DNA from: Serratia odorifera
GTDB lineage: Bacteria; Pseudomonadota; Gammaproteobacteria; Enterobacterales; Enterobacteriaceae
Length of the DNA stretch: 64,000 nt
Reading direction: 5' to 3'
Assembly (NCBI RefSeq): GCF_900635445.1
Contig: NZ_LR134117.1
Span: forward strand, 5,084,001 to 5,148,000
Shown piece by piece: positions 56,713-64,000 of this stretch (its first letter is position 1; each line of letters starts with the position of its first letter). A model generated the notes under the pieces. That model worked only from the letters and a program-made list of their open reading frames with translations, had not been told where the DNA came from and did not search any database. Both the position numbers and the translations under genes were made by a program.

Positions 56713-56736
56713 AGGGGAGCATCCGCTCCCCTTTTT
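56713..56736 (+). terminator. Intrinsic terminator of ybgS
   Basis: AGGGGAG-CATCCG-CTCCCCT followed by TTTTT, 14 bases after the stop. Confidence 0.88.
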
Positions 56737-56777
56737 CGTTATGCTAACGCTCAGGACTCTCTGACTTGAGCACCATA

Positions 56778-57385
56778 ATGCACTCTCTATTGTTGGTAGA
56801 TGACCACCCGGTGGTTCATGTCGCATTGGAAGCGGCGCTGATGACTTCCCCCCCACGCCTATGCGCTGCACGCCGTACATAACGATACGCAGGCGCTGAG
56901 CGAGCTGGCGGCCAACCGTTTTGATCTGGTGATTCTGGACATTGGTCTGCCGCAGGTAGACGGCCTGCAACTGCTGAAAAAAATTCGCCGTCATTATCCG
57001 CAACAGGCGATGCTGATTTACACCGCGCAGGAAGAAGAGGTGTATGCACGTATGGCCTACAGCGCCGGCGCCAACGGTTTCGTCCACAAGGGCAAGCCTT
57101 TGGAACAGCTGGTGCAGGCGATCGACGCGGTGCTCGGCGGCGCAAGCGGCTTTCCCGCCGACCTGCCGACTGACGAGACAGCGGCAACCGACAGCCCCCC
57201 AGTTGACGCCGAAAGAGCTGCAGGTGCTCGGGCTACTCAGCAAGGGACTGTCGAATCTGCAAATCGCCGCAATGCTGAACATCAGCAACAAGACCGTCAG
57301 CACCCACAAAAAGAACATCCTGCGCAAGACCGGCGCCAGTAACCTGCTTGAACTGGTCGCGGTGTTCAAAGAGCTGACGCCATAA
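56778..57385 (+). pseudogene. EvgA/BvgA-like response regulator (NarL/LuxR type), frameshifted twice
   Basis: Pieces of one regulator appear in three frames: LLLVDDHPVVHVALEAAL (acidic pocket), DLVILDIGLPQVDGLQLLKK with the phospho-Asp and the Lys in GFVHKGKPL, then the LuxR helix-turn-helix LTPKELQVLGLLSKGLSNLQ followed by IAAMLNISNKTVSTHKKNIL. One extra C in the C7 run 56848-56854 and one in the C6 run 57195-57200 explain both breaks; corrected length is 201 residues. Its TAA overlaps the kinase ATG. As written the regulator would be non-functional while the kinase is intact. Confidence 0.87.
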
Positions 57386-60300
57386 TGCACCGCTGGCTGC
57401 TGCTGTTGCTGTTGTTATGCCTGTGCGGCACCGCGCGAGCCGAGCCGCCGCAGCGCTACCAGTTGATCAGCAATCTGATCCTCCCCACCAATATGCTGAT
57501 CGCCGGAGAAAAAACGCCTTGGCGTGAGCGTACCGTACGGGTAGGTATCATCAGTGAAAATACCAGCCCTTATAACATTCTGGTGGATGAGGATTTATAC
57601 GGTTTGAACGCCGATTACCTCGACTATATTCAACAGGTGACGGGCATTCGCTTCGCCATTTATGGCTTTGCCGACCTGCCGCAGCTAAAGCAGGCACTGC
57701 AGCGCGGCGACATCGATCTGCTGTACGGCATACCGCAACACGCGGCGCTGCACGGTTTGACGCTTTCGCAGCCGTATTACGTCAGTAATCTGCGCGTGCT
57801 GCGCGATCGTGCCAATAAGCGTCAGGTGATGCTCAATTCCGCCGATGCGCGCGTCGCCATCGGCGCCCTGACCGATATGCAGGCCGGTTCGGCGCTCCAG
57901 GCGGTAACGTCGCACCTGCAACGTTACGAAAATAATCTGCAGGCGGTGTACGCCTTGCTCAACGGCAGCAGCGACTATTTTATCGCAGACGAAGCCAGCG
58001 CCAGTTTTATCCTCGATCAGCTGCAATTGGGGCAACTCTACCAAATCGAAAGCAGCGTCAATCTTGGCAATTTATCGTTTGTGTTTGCGGCAGCCAACCG
58101 CTCATTAATAACCACGCTGAATACCGCTATCACCAACACCCCAATGGAGCTGATGAATACCATCCAACGTCGCTGGAGTAAGAAAATCCCCAGCTACCTG
58201 GACAGCGGCAATGCCGATCTGACCCAAATGGAGCAGCAGTGGGTCGATCGGCACCGCAGCGTGACCTTTGCCGCCATCGAGAACGATTTCCCGTTTGCCT
58301 ATCGCGGCTCCGATGGTCAACCACACGGTTATGCCATCGATATCCTCAATATCATTGCGCAAAATACCGGCATGCAGTTTGTTCCCCGCTGGGCGCGCAA
58401 TGCCGAGCAGGCCGACCGGCTGGTGAGCGACGGCCATGCCAGTTTCCGTATCGCCCTGCCTTTGGCGCACGGGGTGAAGGCACGCTACGCGGCCAGCATG
58501 CCTATCCACCGTGCGTTATGGGGCGTGTACATCGGCCAATATGCCAGCGGCGTCTCAGGCTGGAGCAGCCTGCATGGCAAACGCATCGGCTTTGTGCGCG
58601 GCGACCTCGGGCAAAGCCTGATCCCGGCCGACGGTGTCGCCATTGCCTTCAATGACGGCAAAGCAATGTACGACGCGCTGGCCAATCGGCAGTTGGATGC
58701 CCTGATCGACAATATCATTTCAGCCAATTTCGTTGCCCTTTCGCGTTACTCTGGTGCCATCAAGCTGGCGTTTGCCGCCAATAACGTTGCCTATCCCATC
58801 GCCTTCGGCGTTCAGCCGAACCAGCCGTTGCTGCTGGCGATCATCGATAAAAACCTGATGCAGATCCCGGCCGAAACGCTGCAATCGCTGCGCGACGAAT
58901 GGATCGTCGATCGCAGCAGTTTAATTGACGCAGTGAATGATAACCGCATGCAACCGCAAACTACCTGGCTGCTGGCGCTGCTTGGTGCCTGCGTTGCGTT
59001 GTTACTGCTCTTGCTGCTGCGCCGTTATATTCAACAACGCCGCGAACGGCGTGAGCGAGCGCAGCTGGAGTTGGCGCGGCAACAAGCCGAAGCGGAAAAC
59101 CGCAGAAAGAGTAAATTCCTCGCCACCATCAGCCATGAATTGCGTACGCCGATGCATGCGATCCTCGGCCTGTTGGAACTGGAGCTGAAACAGCCATCGG
59201 CGGCCGGCAGCCTGCCGGTGATCTACAGTTCGGCATCCTCACTGCTGAACCTGCTGAATGACCTGCAGGATCACGCCAAGCTGGAAACCGGCTCGCTGAC
59301 TTTGGCCCCGAAGGCGCTGGCACTGCGGCCCTGGGCGGAGCACCTTGGCGCGCTGTATCGTCCGCTGATCGGCCAACGGCCGGTGACGCTGGAGATTCAT
59401 CTCGGCGAGACGTTGCCTGTCGCACTGATGCTTGATGGTGAGCGTTTACTCCAGGTAGCGAATAATCTGATCAACAATGCGATCAAATTCACCCCTCGCG
59501 GCAACATTGATATCAGCCTGGACTGGCAGCCGCAGGAGGCGCAACGGGGAGAATTACGGCTGAGCGTGTCCGATAGCGGTTGTGGCATCGCCGCCGGTGA
59601 AATTGACCGGCTTTTCCAGCCGTTTTATCGCGCGCGCAGCGCCCAGCGCATTTCAGTACAGGGCACCGGGCTGGGATTGTCGATTTGTAAAGAGATCGTC
59701 GAGCAAATGGGCGGGCATATTCAGCTGCAATCACAGGCCGGCGTTGGCACCCAGGTGCATGTCGTTATCCCTGCCTCGCTGGCGGAGAGTAAGGCAGACG
59801 GTCTGCCACAGGCCACACCGCCGACATTACCCACCCCGTCGCTGCGGGTGGCGTTGATTGACGACCACCCAACCAACCTGCTGCTGATGCAACGCCAGTT
59901 ACAGCACTTCGGCCTTGCGCCCACGCTATTTGAACGCGGCCATGACCTGTTGAAAGCCCACCGTCAGCAGCCGTTCGCCATGCTGTTTATCGATTACAAT
60001 ATGCCTCGTCCAGACGGCCTGACGTTGGCGCGGCTAATACGCCGCGACGAGCAACGACGTGGACTGGCCGCCAGCCAAATCGTGCTGTGCTCGGCCGACG
60101 TGCAGGAGTTTACCCGTATTCCAGCCGAGTCGCTGGCGGTCGATCGGTTGCTGACCAAACCGATCCCGCTGGCGGTCCTTGGTCAACTGTTGTCTCAGGC
60201 CGCACCTGGGGTAAGATCGCAGTCAGCCCTTACTGACCTAAAAAACGTACTGTCCGCCATGGCCGGCCACCACCCGGCGATGCAACACAAGCTGGCAACC

Positions 60301-60588
60301 ACGCTAGTGGCCACCCTGCGCGAAGATCGTCAGCGTGCCAGCGAGGCGGCCGAGCGGCAGCAATGGGCGCTATTGGGCCAGGCGGCACATCGCATCAAGG
60401 GCAGTGTGCTGATGCTGCAACTGCCGCAGGCGGCCCAAGCGTGCCAACAGGTGATCGATGCCGCACATGCGCAACGGTTAGCGCCAGATGCCTATACTGA
60501 TATGATGGCGTCGGTGGCAGAAATACTGAGCGGACTGGATAGCCTGCTCAGCGCTGGCGAATCATGTTTTTATCACGCAAAGGGATAA
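57385..60588 (+). CDS. EvgS/BvgS-like hybrid sensor histidine kinase
   Basis: A 1067-residue unorthodox kinase. In order: signal peptide (1-20); two periplasmic SBP_bac_3 (Venus-flytrap) domains, about 48-270 and 290-515; membrane helix about 531-551 (TTWLLALLGACVALLLLLLL); HisKA with His584 (ATISHELRTPMHAI); ATPase with NNLINNAIKFTP, DSGCGIAAGEID and GTGLGLSI; receiver domain with Asp870 (LFIDYNMPRPDG); and HPt with His1002 (AAHRIKGSVLML). This is the full four-step relay of EvgS. No PAS domain is evident, unlike EvgS/BvgS. The cognate regulator lies just upstream, overlapping by one base. The signal sensed is unknown. Confidence 0.92.
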   Translation: MHRWLLLLLLLCLCGTARAEPPQRYQLISNLILPTNMLIAGEKTPWRERTVRVGIISENTSPYNILVDEDLYGLNADYLDYIQQVTGIRFAIYGFADLPQLKQALQRGDIDLLYGIPQHAALHGLTLSQPYYVSNLRVLRDRANKRQVMLNSADARVAIGALTDMQAGSALQAVTSHLQRYENNLQAVYALLNGSSDYFIADEASASFILDQLQLGQLYQIESSVNLGNLSFVFAAANRSLITTLNTAITNTPMELMNTIQRRWSKKIPSYLDSGNADLTQMEQQWVDRHRSVTFAAIENDFPFAYRGSDGQPHGYAIDILNIIAQNTGMQFVPRWARNAEQADRLVSDGHASFRIALPLAHGVKARYAASMPIHRALWGVYIGQYASGVSGWSSLHGKRIGFVRGDLGQSLIPADGVAIAFNDGKAMYDALANRQLDALIDNIISANFVALSRYSGAIKLAFAANNVAYPIAFGVQPNQPLLLAIIDKNLMQIPAETLQSLRDEWIVDRSSLIDAVNDNRMQPQTTWLLALLGACVALLLLLLLRRYIQQRRERRERAQLELARQQAEAENRRKSKFLATISHELRTPMHAILGLLELELKQPSAAGSLPVIYSSASSLLNLLNDLQDHAKLETGSLTLAPKALALRPWAEHLGALYRPLIGQRPVTLEIHLGETLPVALMLDGERLLQVANNLINNAIKFTPRGNIDISLDWQPQEAQRGELRLSVSDSGCGIAAGEIDRLFQPFYRARSAQRISVQGTGLGLSICKEIVEQMGGHIQLQSQAGVGTQVHVVIPASLAESKADGLPQATPPTLPTPSLRVALIDDHPTNLLLMQRQLQHFGLAPTLFERGHDLLKAHRQQPFAMLFIDYNMPRPDGLTLARLIRRDEQRRGLAASQIVLCSADVQEFTRIPAESLAVDRLLTKPIPLAVLGQLLSQAAPGVRSQSALTDLKNVLSAMAGHHPAMQHKLATTLVATLREDRQRASEAAERQQWALLGQAAHRIKGSVLMLQLPQAAQACQQVIDAAHAQRLAPDAYTDMMASVAEILSGLDSLLSAGESCFYHAKG

Positions 60589-60591
60589 CAG

Positions 60592-61542
60592 ATGTCGGAA
60601 ACCTCTCACGTTCACCTGCCGAAAGACAGTAATAGTAAACGCCTACTGACCGCTTTTCTGGTCACTGCCGTCTTTATGATCGCCGAAGCGATCGGCGGAC
60701 TGCTTTCCGGTTCGCTGGCGCTGCTGGCGGATGCCGGACATATGCTCACCGACGCCGCGGCCCTGCTGGTGGCACTGATGGCCGTGCACTTTTCGCAACG
60801 CAAGCCCAATGCACGCCACACCTTTGGCTATTTGCGACTGACCACCCTGGCCGCGTTTCTCAACGCCGCTGCACTGCTGGTTATCGTGGTATTCATTCTG
60901 TGGGAGGCGATACGGCGCTTCTTCGAACCACAGCCGGTAATGGGCACGCCGATGCTGATTATTGCTATCGCCGGCCTGTTGGCCAATCTGTTCGCCTTTT
61001 GGTTACTGCATCGCGGCAGTGAAGAAAAAAACATCAACGTTCGTGCCGCTGCGCTGCACGTGTTGGGGGATTTGCTCGGCTCGGTCGGAGCCATTGCCGC
61101 TGCGGTGGTCATTCTCACTACCGGCTGGACGCCGATTGACCCGATCCTGTCGGTGTTGGTGTCATGCCTGGTATTGCGCAGCGCCTGGAAACTGCTGAAA
61201 GAAAGTTTCCATGAACTGCTGGAAGGGACACCGCAAGAAGTGGATATCGCCAAACTGCAAAAAGACCTGTGCCTGAATTTGCCGGAGGTGCGGAATATTC
61301 ACCACGTGCACGTGTGGCAAATCGGTGAGCAACGACTGATGACGCTGCATGCCCAGGTTATTCCACCGCACGATCATGACGGGCTGCTGCGGCGTATCGA
61401 AGCCTATTTACTGACGCATTACCAGATTGGCCATGCCACCATTCAGATGGAATACCAACACTGTGACGCGCCGGATTGCGGTATCAACCGCGCCCCAGAG
61501 CCGAGTGAACACTCACATTCTCATCTGGGGCATCACCATTGA
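60592..61542 (+). CDS. zitB: Zinc exporter ZitB (cation diffusion facilitator)
   Basis: A 316-residue CDF transporter: six helices, metal sites LLADAGHMLTDAAALLVALM and ALHVLGDLLGSVGAIAAA, a cytoplasmic domain with HVHVWQIGEQRLMTLHAQV, and a His-rich end (HSHSHLGHHH). It exports zinc by proton antiport. It starts three bases after the kinase stop. In E. coli zitB is the neighbour of ybgS and pnuC, so the two-component pair has been inserted between ybgS and zitB. Confidence 0.93.
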   Translation: MSETSHVHLPKDSNSKRLLTAFLVTAVFMIAEAIGGLLSGSLALLADAGHMLTDAAALLVALMAVHFSQRKPNARHTFGYLRLTTLAAFLNAAALLVIVVFILWEAIRRFFEPQPVMGTPMLIIAIAGLLANLFAFWLLHRGSEEKNINVRAAALHVLGDLLGSVGAIAAAVVILTTGWTPIDPILSVLVSCLVLRSAWKLLKESFHELLEGTPQEVDIAKLQKDLCLNLPEVRNIHHVHVWQIGEQRLMTLHAQVIPPHDHDGLLRRIEAYLLTHYQIGHATIQMEYQHCDAPDCGINRAPEPSEHSHSHLGHHH

Positions 61543-61548
61543 GCCAAC

Positions 61549-61568
61549 GGGGCGCATTGCAGCGCCCC
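61549..61568. terminator. Hairpin between zitB and pnuC
   Basis: GGGGCGC-ATTGCA-GCGCCCC, a perfect 7-bp stem in the 33-base gap between convergent genes. No T-run on either side. Confidence 0.4.
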
Positions 61569-61575
61569 TAGCGGT

Positions 61576-62301
61576 TTACTCGCCTGAAGACAGCGGTCGG
61601 GATTGGTTCCTGGCCGCGCTACGTATCCACAGCCAGGAACCGTTGAGCGCAATCAGCGTCAGGATCACGTATTCCAGCGCCATGGCGTAAACTCCCTGAT
61701 AGGCAAATATGGCTACGCTGATAACGTCAATTACCACCCACAGCAGCCAGTTTTCAACGTATTTGCGCGTCATCAGGATCATCGCCACAATCGACAGCAC
61801 CATCATGGTGGAATCCCAGAACGGGAAGGCGTCCGGCTGTAGCTCTGGCTGCTGTACCTGTATACCGAGCATTTGCATCACCGCCACTGCAATCTGCGTC
61901 AACCAGGCAAATACCCGGTCGATGTTGAAGGTCATCAGCAAGATACCGAGCACGCATACCAGCGCCCAGCCGAGGGCCTTTGGCAGCGACAGCCAGCGAA
62001 TTTGCAGCTCCGCCTGATGATCCGCCGTCTGGCGGCTCCAGGCATACCAGCCGTAAATATTGGCGCCAAAAAAGAACAGCTGCAGCAGCAGACTGGCGTA
62101 CAGCTGGATCTGGAAGAAAATCACCGCAAACAGCGTAACGTTGATCAAGCCGAACAGGTAGTTAATGATTTTTTCTTTGCTGGCATACCAGATGCATAGC
62201 AGACCGAACAGGGTACCGATGGCTTCAATCCACGACAGATCGTAGCCACCGGCACCCAACGGGATGTGCACCATGATATTGCTGGTACTGAAAAAGCTCA
62301 T
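61576..62301 (-). CDS. pnuC: Nicotinamide riboside transporter PnuC
   Basis: A 241-residue membrane protein with about seven helices. The PnuC substrate-path motifs are visible: WIEAIGTLFGLLCIWYASKE, LFFFGANIYGWYAW and ENWLLWVVIDVISVAIFAYQ. It admits nicotinamide riboside by facilitated diffusion for NAD salvage. It follows nadA by 27 bases and shares its promoter, so both fall under NadR. Confidence 0.93.
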   Translation of the reverse strand: MSFFSTSNIMVHIPLGAGGYDLSWIEAIGTLFGLLCIWYASKEKIINYLFGLINVTLFAVIFFQIQLYASLLLQLFFFGANIYGWYAWSRQTADHQAELQIRWLSLPKALGWALVCVLGILLMTFNIDRVFAWLTQIAVAVMQMLGIQVQQPELQPDAFPFWDSTMMVLSIVAMILMTRKYVENWLLWVVIDVISVAIFAYQGVYAMALEYVILTLIALNGSWLWIRSAARNQSRPLSSGE

Positions 62302-62328
62302 CTGGCCTTCCTTATCTCGTGGTGAGTT

Positions 62329-63390
62329 TTATGCGTTCCCTTTAACCTGCATTTTCAGCTGTGCGGCAAAATCTAACATGCGGTTGAGCGGTATCAGCGC
62401 CTTGGTGCGCAGTGCGCTATCCACCAGGATCTCATGTTGTACACCGCCTTGCTCTAGCCCCTCGGCAATCGCCTGCAAACCGTTCATCGCCATCCATGGA
62501 CAGTGCGCGCAACTGCGGCAGGTCGCACCCTCGCCCGCCGTCGGCGCTTCGAACAGCTCTTTGTCCGGACATGCCTGCTGCATTTTGTAGAAAATACCGC
62601 GATCGGTGGCAACAATCAGTTGCCGATGCGGCAGTTGCCGTGCGGCCTGAATCAGCTGGCTGGTGGAGCCGACGGCATCAGCCAGTTCTACCACCGCCTG
62701 CGGTGACTCCGGATGCACCAGTACCGCCGCGTTCGGATATAACCCCTTCATGCGCAGCAACGCCTGGGTTTTAAATTCGTCATGAACGATGCAGGCACCC
62801 TGCCAGCATAGCACGTCGGCAGCGGTTTGTTTCTGTACGTAATTACCGAGGTGGCGATCCGGCGCCCAGAGGATTTTTTCCCCCAGGCTGTCGAGATGTT
62901 CAATCAGTTCAACGGCGATGCTGGAGGTCACTACCCAGTCGGCGCGCGCTTTTACCGCCGCGGAGGTGTTGGCGTAAACCACCACCGTACGGCCCGGATG
63001 CTGGTCGCAAAAGGCATTGAATTCTGCTTCAGGGCAACCGAGATCCAACGAGCATTCAGCAAACAGCGTCGGCATCAGCACGGTTTTTTCCGGACTAAGA
63101 ATTTTGGCGGTTTCGCCCATAAACCTTACGCCGGCCACCAACAGCGTCGAGGCCGAATGCTGGCTGCCAAAACGTGCCATTTCCAACGAGTCCGCCACGC
63201 AGCCACCGGTTTCTTCCGCCAATGCCTGGATTTCAGGATCGGTATAATAGTGCGCGACCATCACCGCATCGCGCTGTTTAAGCAGCTTTTTTATTTTTTC
63301 GCGATAGAAGGCTTTTTCCGCCTGGTCCAGCGTTGCCGGTTTGGGCGGGAAAGGATAAATCGCCGCGTTGACATCAAACATTTCACTCAT
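62329..63390 (-). CDS. nadA: Quinolinate synthase NadA
   Basis: A 353-residue [4Fe-4S] enzyme condensing iminoaspartate and DHAP to quinolinate. Cluster ligands are in FAECSLDLGCPE, CWQGACIVHDEF and CRSCAHCPWMAMNGL; MVAHYYTDPEIQALAEETGG is the substrate motif. ATG 63390 is chosen over the one nine bases upstream on homology. A NadR box lies about 65 bases upstream. Confidence 0.95.
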   Translation of the reverse strand: MSEMFDVNAAIYPFPPKPATLDQAEKAFYREKIKKLLKQRDAVMVAHYYTDPEIQALAEETGGCVADSLEMARFGSQHSASTLLVAGVRFMGETAKILSPEKTVLMPTLFAECSLDLGCPEAEFNAFCDQHPGRTVVVYANTSAAVKARADWVVTSSIAVELIEHLDSLGEKILWAPDRHLGNYVQKQTAADVLCWQGACIVHDEFKTQALLRMKGLYPNAAVLVHPESPQAVVELADAVGSTSQLIQAARQLPHRQLIVATDRGIFYKMQQACPDKELFEAPTAGEGATCRSCAHCPWMAMNGLQAIAEGLEQGGVQHEILVDSALRTKALIPLNRMLDFAAQLKMQVKGNA

Positions 63391-63453
63391 CACCGTCATC
63401 TCGTGCTAGGCTGGGCGCCTGCCGGACCTGTGTTGCTATCCTCTTCGCGCCCT

Positions 63454-63471
63454 TGTTTTACATACTAAACA
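63454..63471. promoter_or_regulatory. NadR operator of nadA-pnuC
   Basis: TGTTTT-ACATAC-TAAACA fits the NadR pattern TGTTTA-N6-TAAACA with one mismatch and lies upstream of nadA on the minus strand. Confidence 0.75.
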
Positions 63472-63529
63472 AAATACCTAATTCATAGCAAAAAGTCGCT
63501 GTAATTTTCATCTATTGGCGAAAAATGTT

Positions 63530-63770
63530 TATTTTGCAGAACATGAGGCGCCATTTGCAGTCATCACCGAGCCGGTGCTGCCTTACTTAAACAACAATGC
63601 GTCAGGGTACTGGCGGCTGGTATCAACGAGCTTGCCGGGTAGCGGAGATGCTGGCGAACCTCAACCTAGGTATCTGGCATGGCATCTTTGCGTATGGTAG
63701 GTCGGCGTTCGAGATTACACCGAGCTCAAATGCAAAAAAAAGCGCCTAAAGAGTGCGGTTACGGGTAGAA
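63530..63770. other. Non-coding stretch upstream of nadA
   Basis: I see no supportable gene. A 61-codon plus-strand frame (63515-63700) has no ribosome site or recognisable sequence. In E. coli a tRNA-Lys/Val cluster precedes nadA in the same orientation; its end would lie just beyond this edge. Confidence 0.4.
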
Positions 63771-63774
63771 GAAA

Positions 63775-63871
63775 TCGTGCAGGATGACGCGGCTTGCGCC
63801 TTGCCCTTCGGGCCATCACTACGTGATGTTGTCTCACTTGCGCTCGACTCGAACCTTGACGGTTCTCATCC
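63775..63871 (-). repeat. RTT-like repeat, distal copy
   Basis: On the plus strand it begins TCGTGCAGGATGACGCGGC and ends TTCTCATCC; it is a diverged copy of 63913-63999, 138 bp away, with a shared middle GGGC..CACTACGTGATG. Only the inner part of the tRNA 3' segment remains. Confidence 0.6.
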
Positions 63872-63905
63872 TTTCCGACTCAACGCTTGCCAATCCGTTA
63901 AGAAT

Positions 63906-63924
63906 TGGTGGGTCGTGCAGGATT
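63906..63924 (-). repeat. 19-nt 3' end of tRNA-Lys (with CCA) embedded in a repeat
   Basis: Read on the minus strand: AATCCTGCACGACCCACCA, the T-arm 3' side, acceptor strand and CCA of enterobacterial tRNA-Lys. The bases that should precede it in a tRNA are absent, so this is a fragment, not a tRNA gene. Confidence 0.7.
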
Positions 63925-63999
63925 GACTCGGCCGTTGGCCTCGCCCTGCGGGCAACGCTATGTGTTGTCGTCTCGCTTCGCTTATTACTCGTCTCATCC
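63913..63999 (-). repeat. RTT-like repeat, proximal copy (runs to the window edge)
   Basis: Diverged copy of 63775-63871: TCGTGCAGGATTGACTCGGC at one end and GTCTCATCC at the other. Repeats that each begin with the last 19 nt of a tRNA are known from the E. coli tyrT operon. Confidence 0.6.
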
Positions 64000-64000
64000 A

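Noticed and set aside
63515..63700. A 61-residue protein upstream of nadA
   Set aside because: No ribosome site and no recognisable motif; the frame lies in the expected tRNA-to-nadA spacer.
63906..63924. A tRNA-Lys gene at the right edge
   Set aside because: Only the last 19 nt match; the bases that should form the rest of the cloverleaf are unrelated repeat sequence.

Overview
The window reads as chromosomal DNA of a GC-rich member of the Enterobacterales, most likely Serratia or a close relative. Protein after protein resembles its Escherichia coli counterpart at the level of family motifs, and the block from about 15 kb to 63.4 kb keeps the E. coli order in one sweep: rhlE-cecR-ybhGFSR, ybhL, moaEDCBA, ybhK, uvrB, bioDCFB/bioA, ybhB, pgl, ybhA, modCBA, acrZ, modEF, gal, gpmA, aroG, ybgS, zitB, pnuC, nadA. 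The genus is inferred from gene content and repeats; no rRNA or complete tRNA gene is present to fix it.

Layout. 0-15 kb: the end of an aldehyde dehydrogenase, a DMT exporter, envelope genes (yohC, a DUF1460 lipoprotein, nlpA, yedI, pbpG, yohD), two GNAT acetyltransferases, a MerR regulator with a duplicated effector domain, a LysR/PACE efflux pair, ansP and dusC. 15-25 kb: rhlE, then cecR with the YbhGFSR exporter it is expected to repress, and ybhL. 24.7-27.7 kb: the molybdopterin operon moaABCDE behind a Moco riboswitch and a ModE-like site. 28-38 kb: ybhK, uvrB with a LexA box, a DARS1-like DnaA-box cluster, a nitrogen-type (NtrC/sigma-54) promoter in front of an orphan urtE, and the biotin genes around a BirA operator. 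38-42 kb: a DmeR/DmeF metal efflux pair, ybhB, tandem ERIC elements running into the end of pgl, and ybhA. 42-50 kb: molybdate transport and control (modABC, modE, modF), acrZ, an isochorismatase-fold protein without its cysteine, and a CPBP protease. 50-57 kb: galTKM with both GalR operators but no galE, psiF, gpmA, aroG and ybgS. 57-64 kb: an EvgAS-like two-component pair, zitB, pnuC, nadA, and two repeats that carry the 3' end of a tRNA-Lys.

A pervasive feature is interruption by single-base indels. About eleven genes that should be intact (a hexapeptide acyltransferase, moaB, moaC, moaE, bioB, modB, galK, aroG, ybgS, an EvgA-like regulator and the start of a CPBP protease) are broken, nearly always by one extra base in a short homopolymer. 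A DUF2628 gene start is probably affected too. Removing that base restores the family-typical length. I read this mainly as sequencing or assembly error rather than decay, although two long C tracts and a T tract could in principle be phase-variable.

The most interesting signals are in control regions and relics: (i) the apparent collapse of a urea-transporter operon so that its sigma-54 promoter and first start codon now abut the last codons of urtD and an intact urtE; (ii) a DARS1-like site at its conserved locus; (iii) an E. coli-type gal repression loop geometry on an operon without galE; (iv) ERIC DNA supplying the last codons of pgl; (v) repeats carrying a 19-nt tRNA 3' end, like the RTT repeats of E. 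coli tyrT, at the right edge; (vi) a valine-rich upstream ORF before a DMT exporter; and (vii) the duplicated TipAS-like domain of the MerR regulator.
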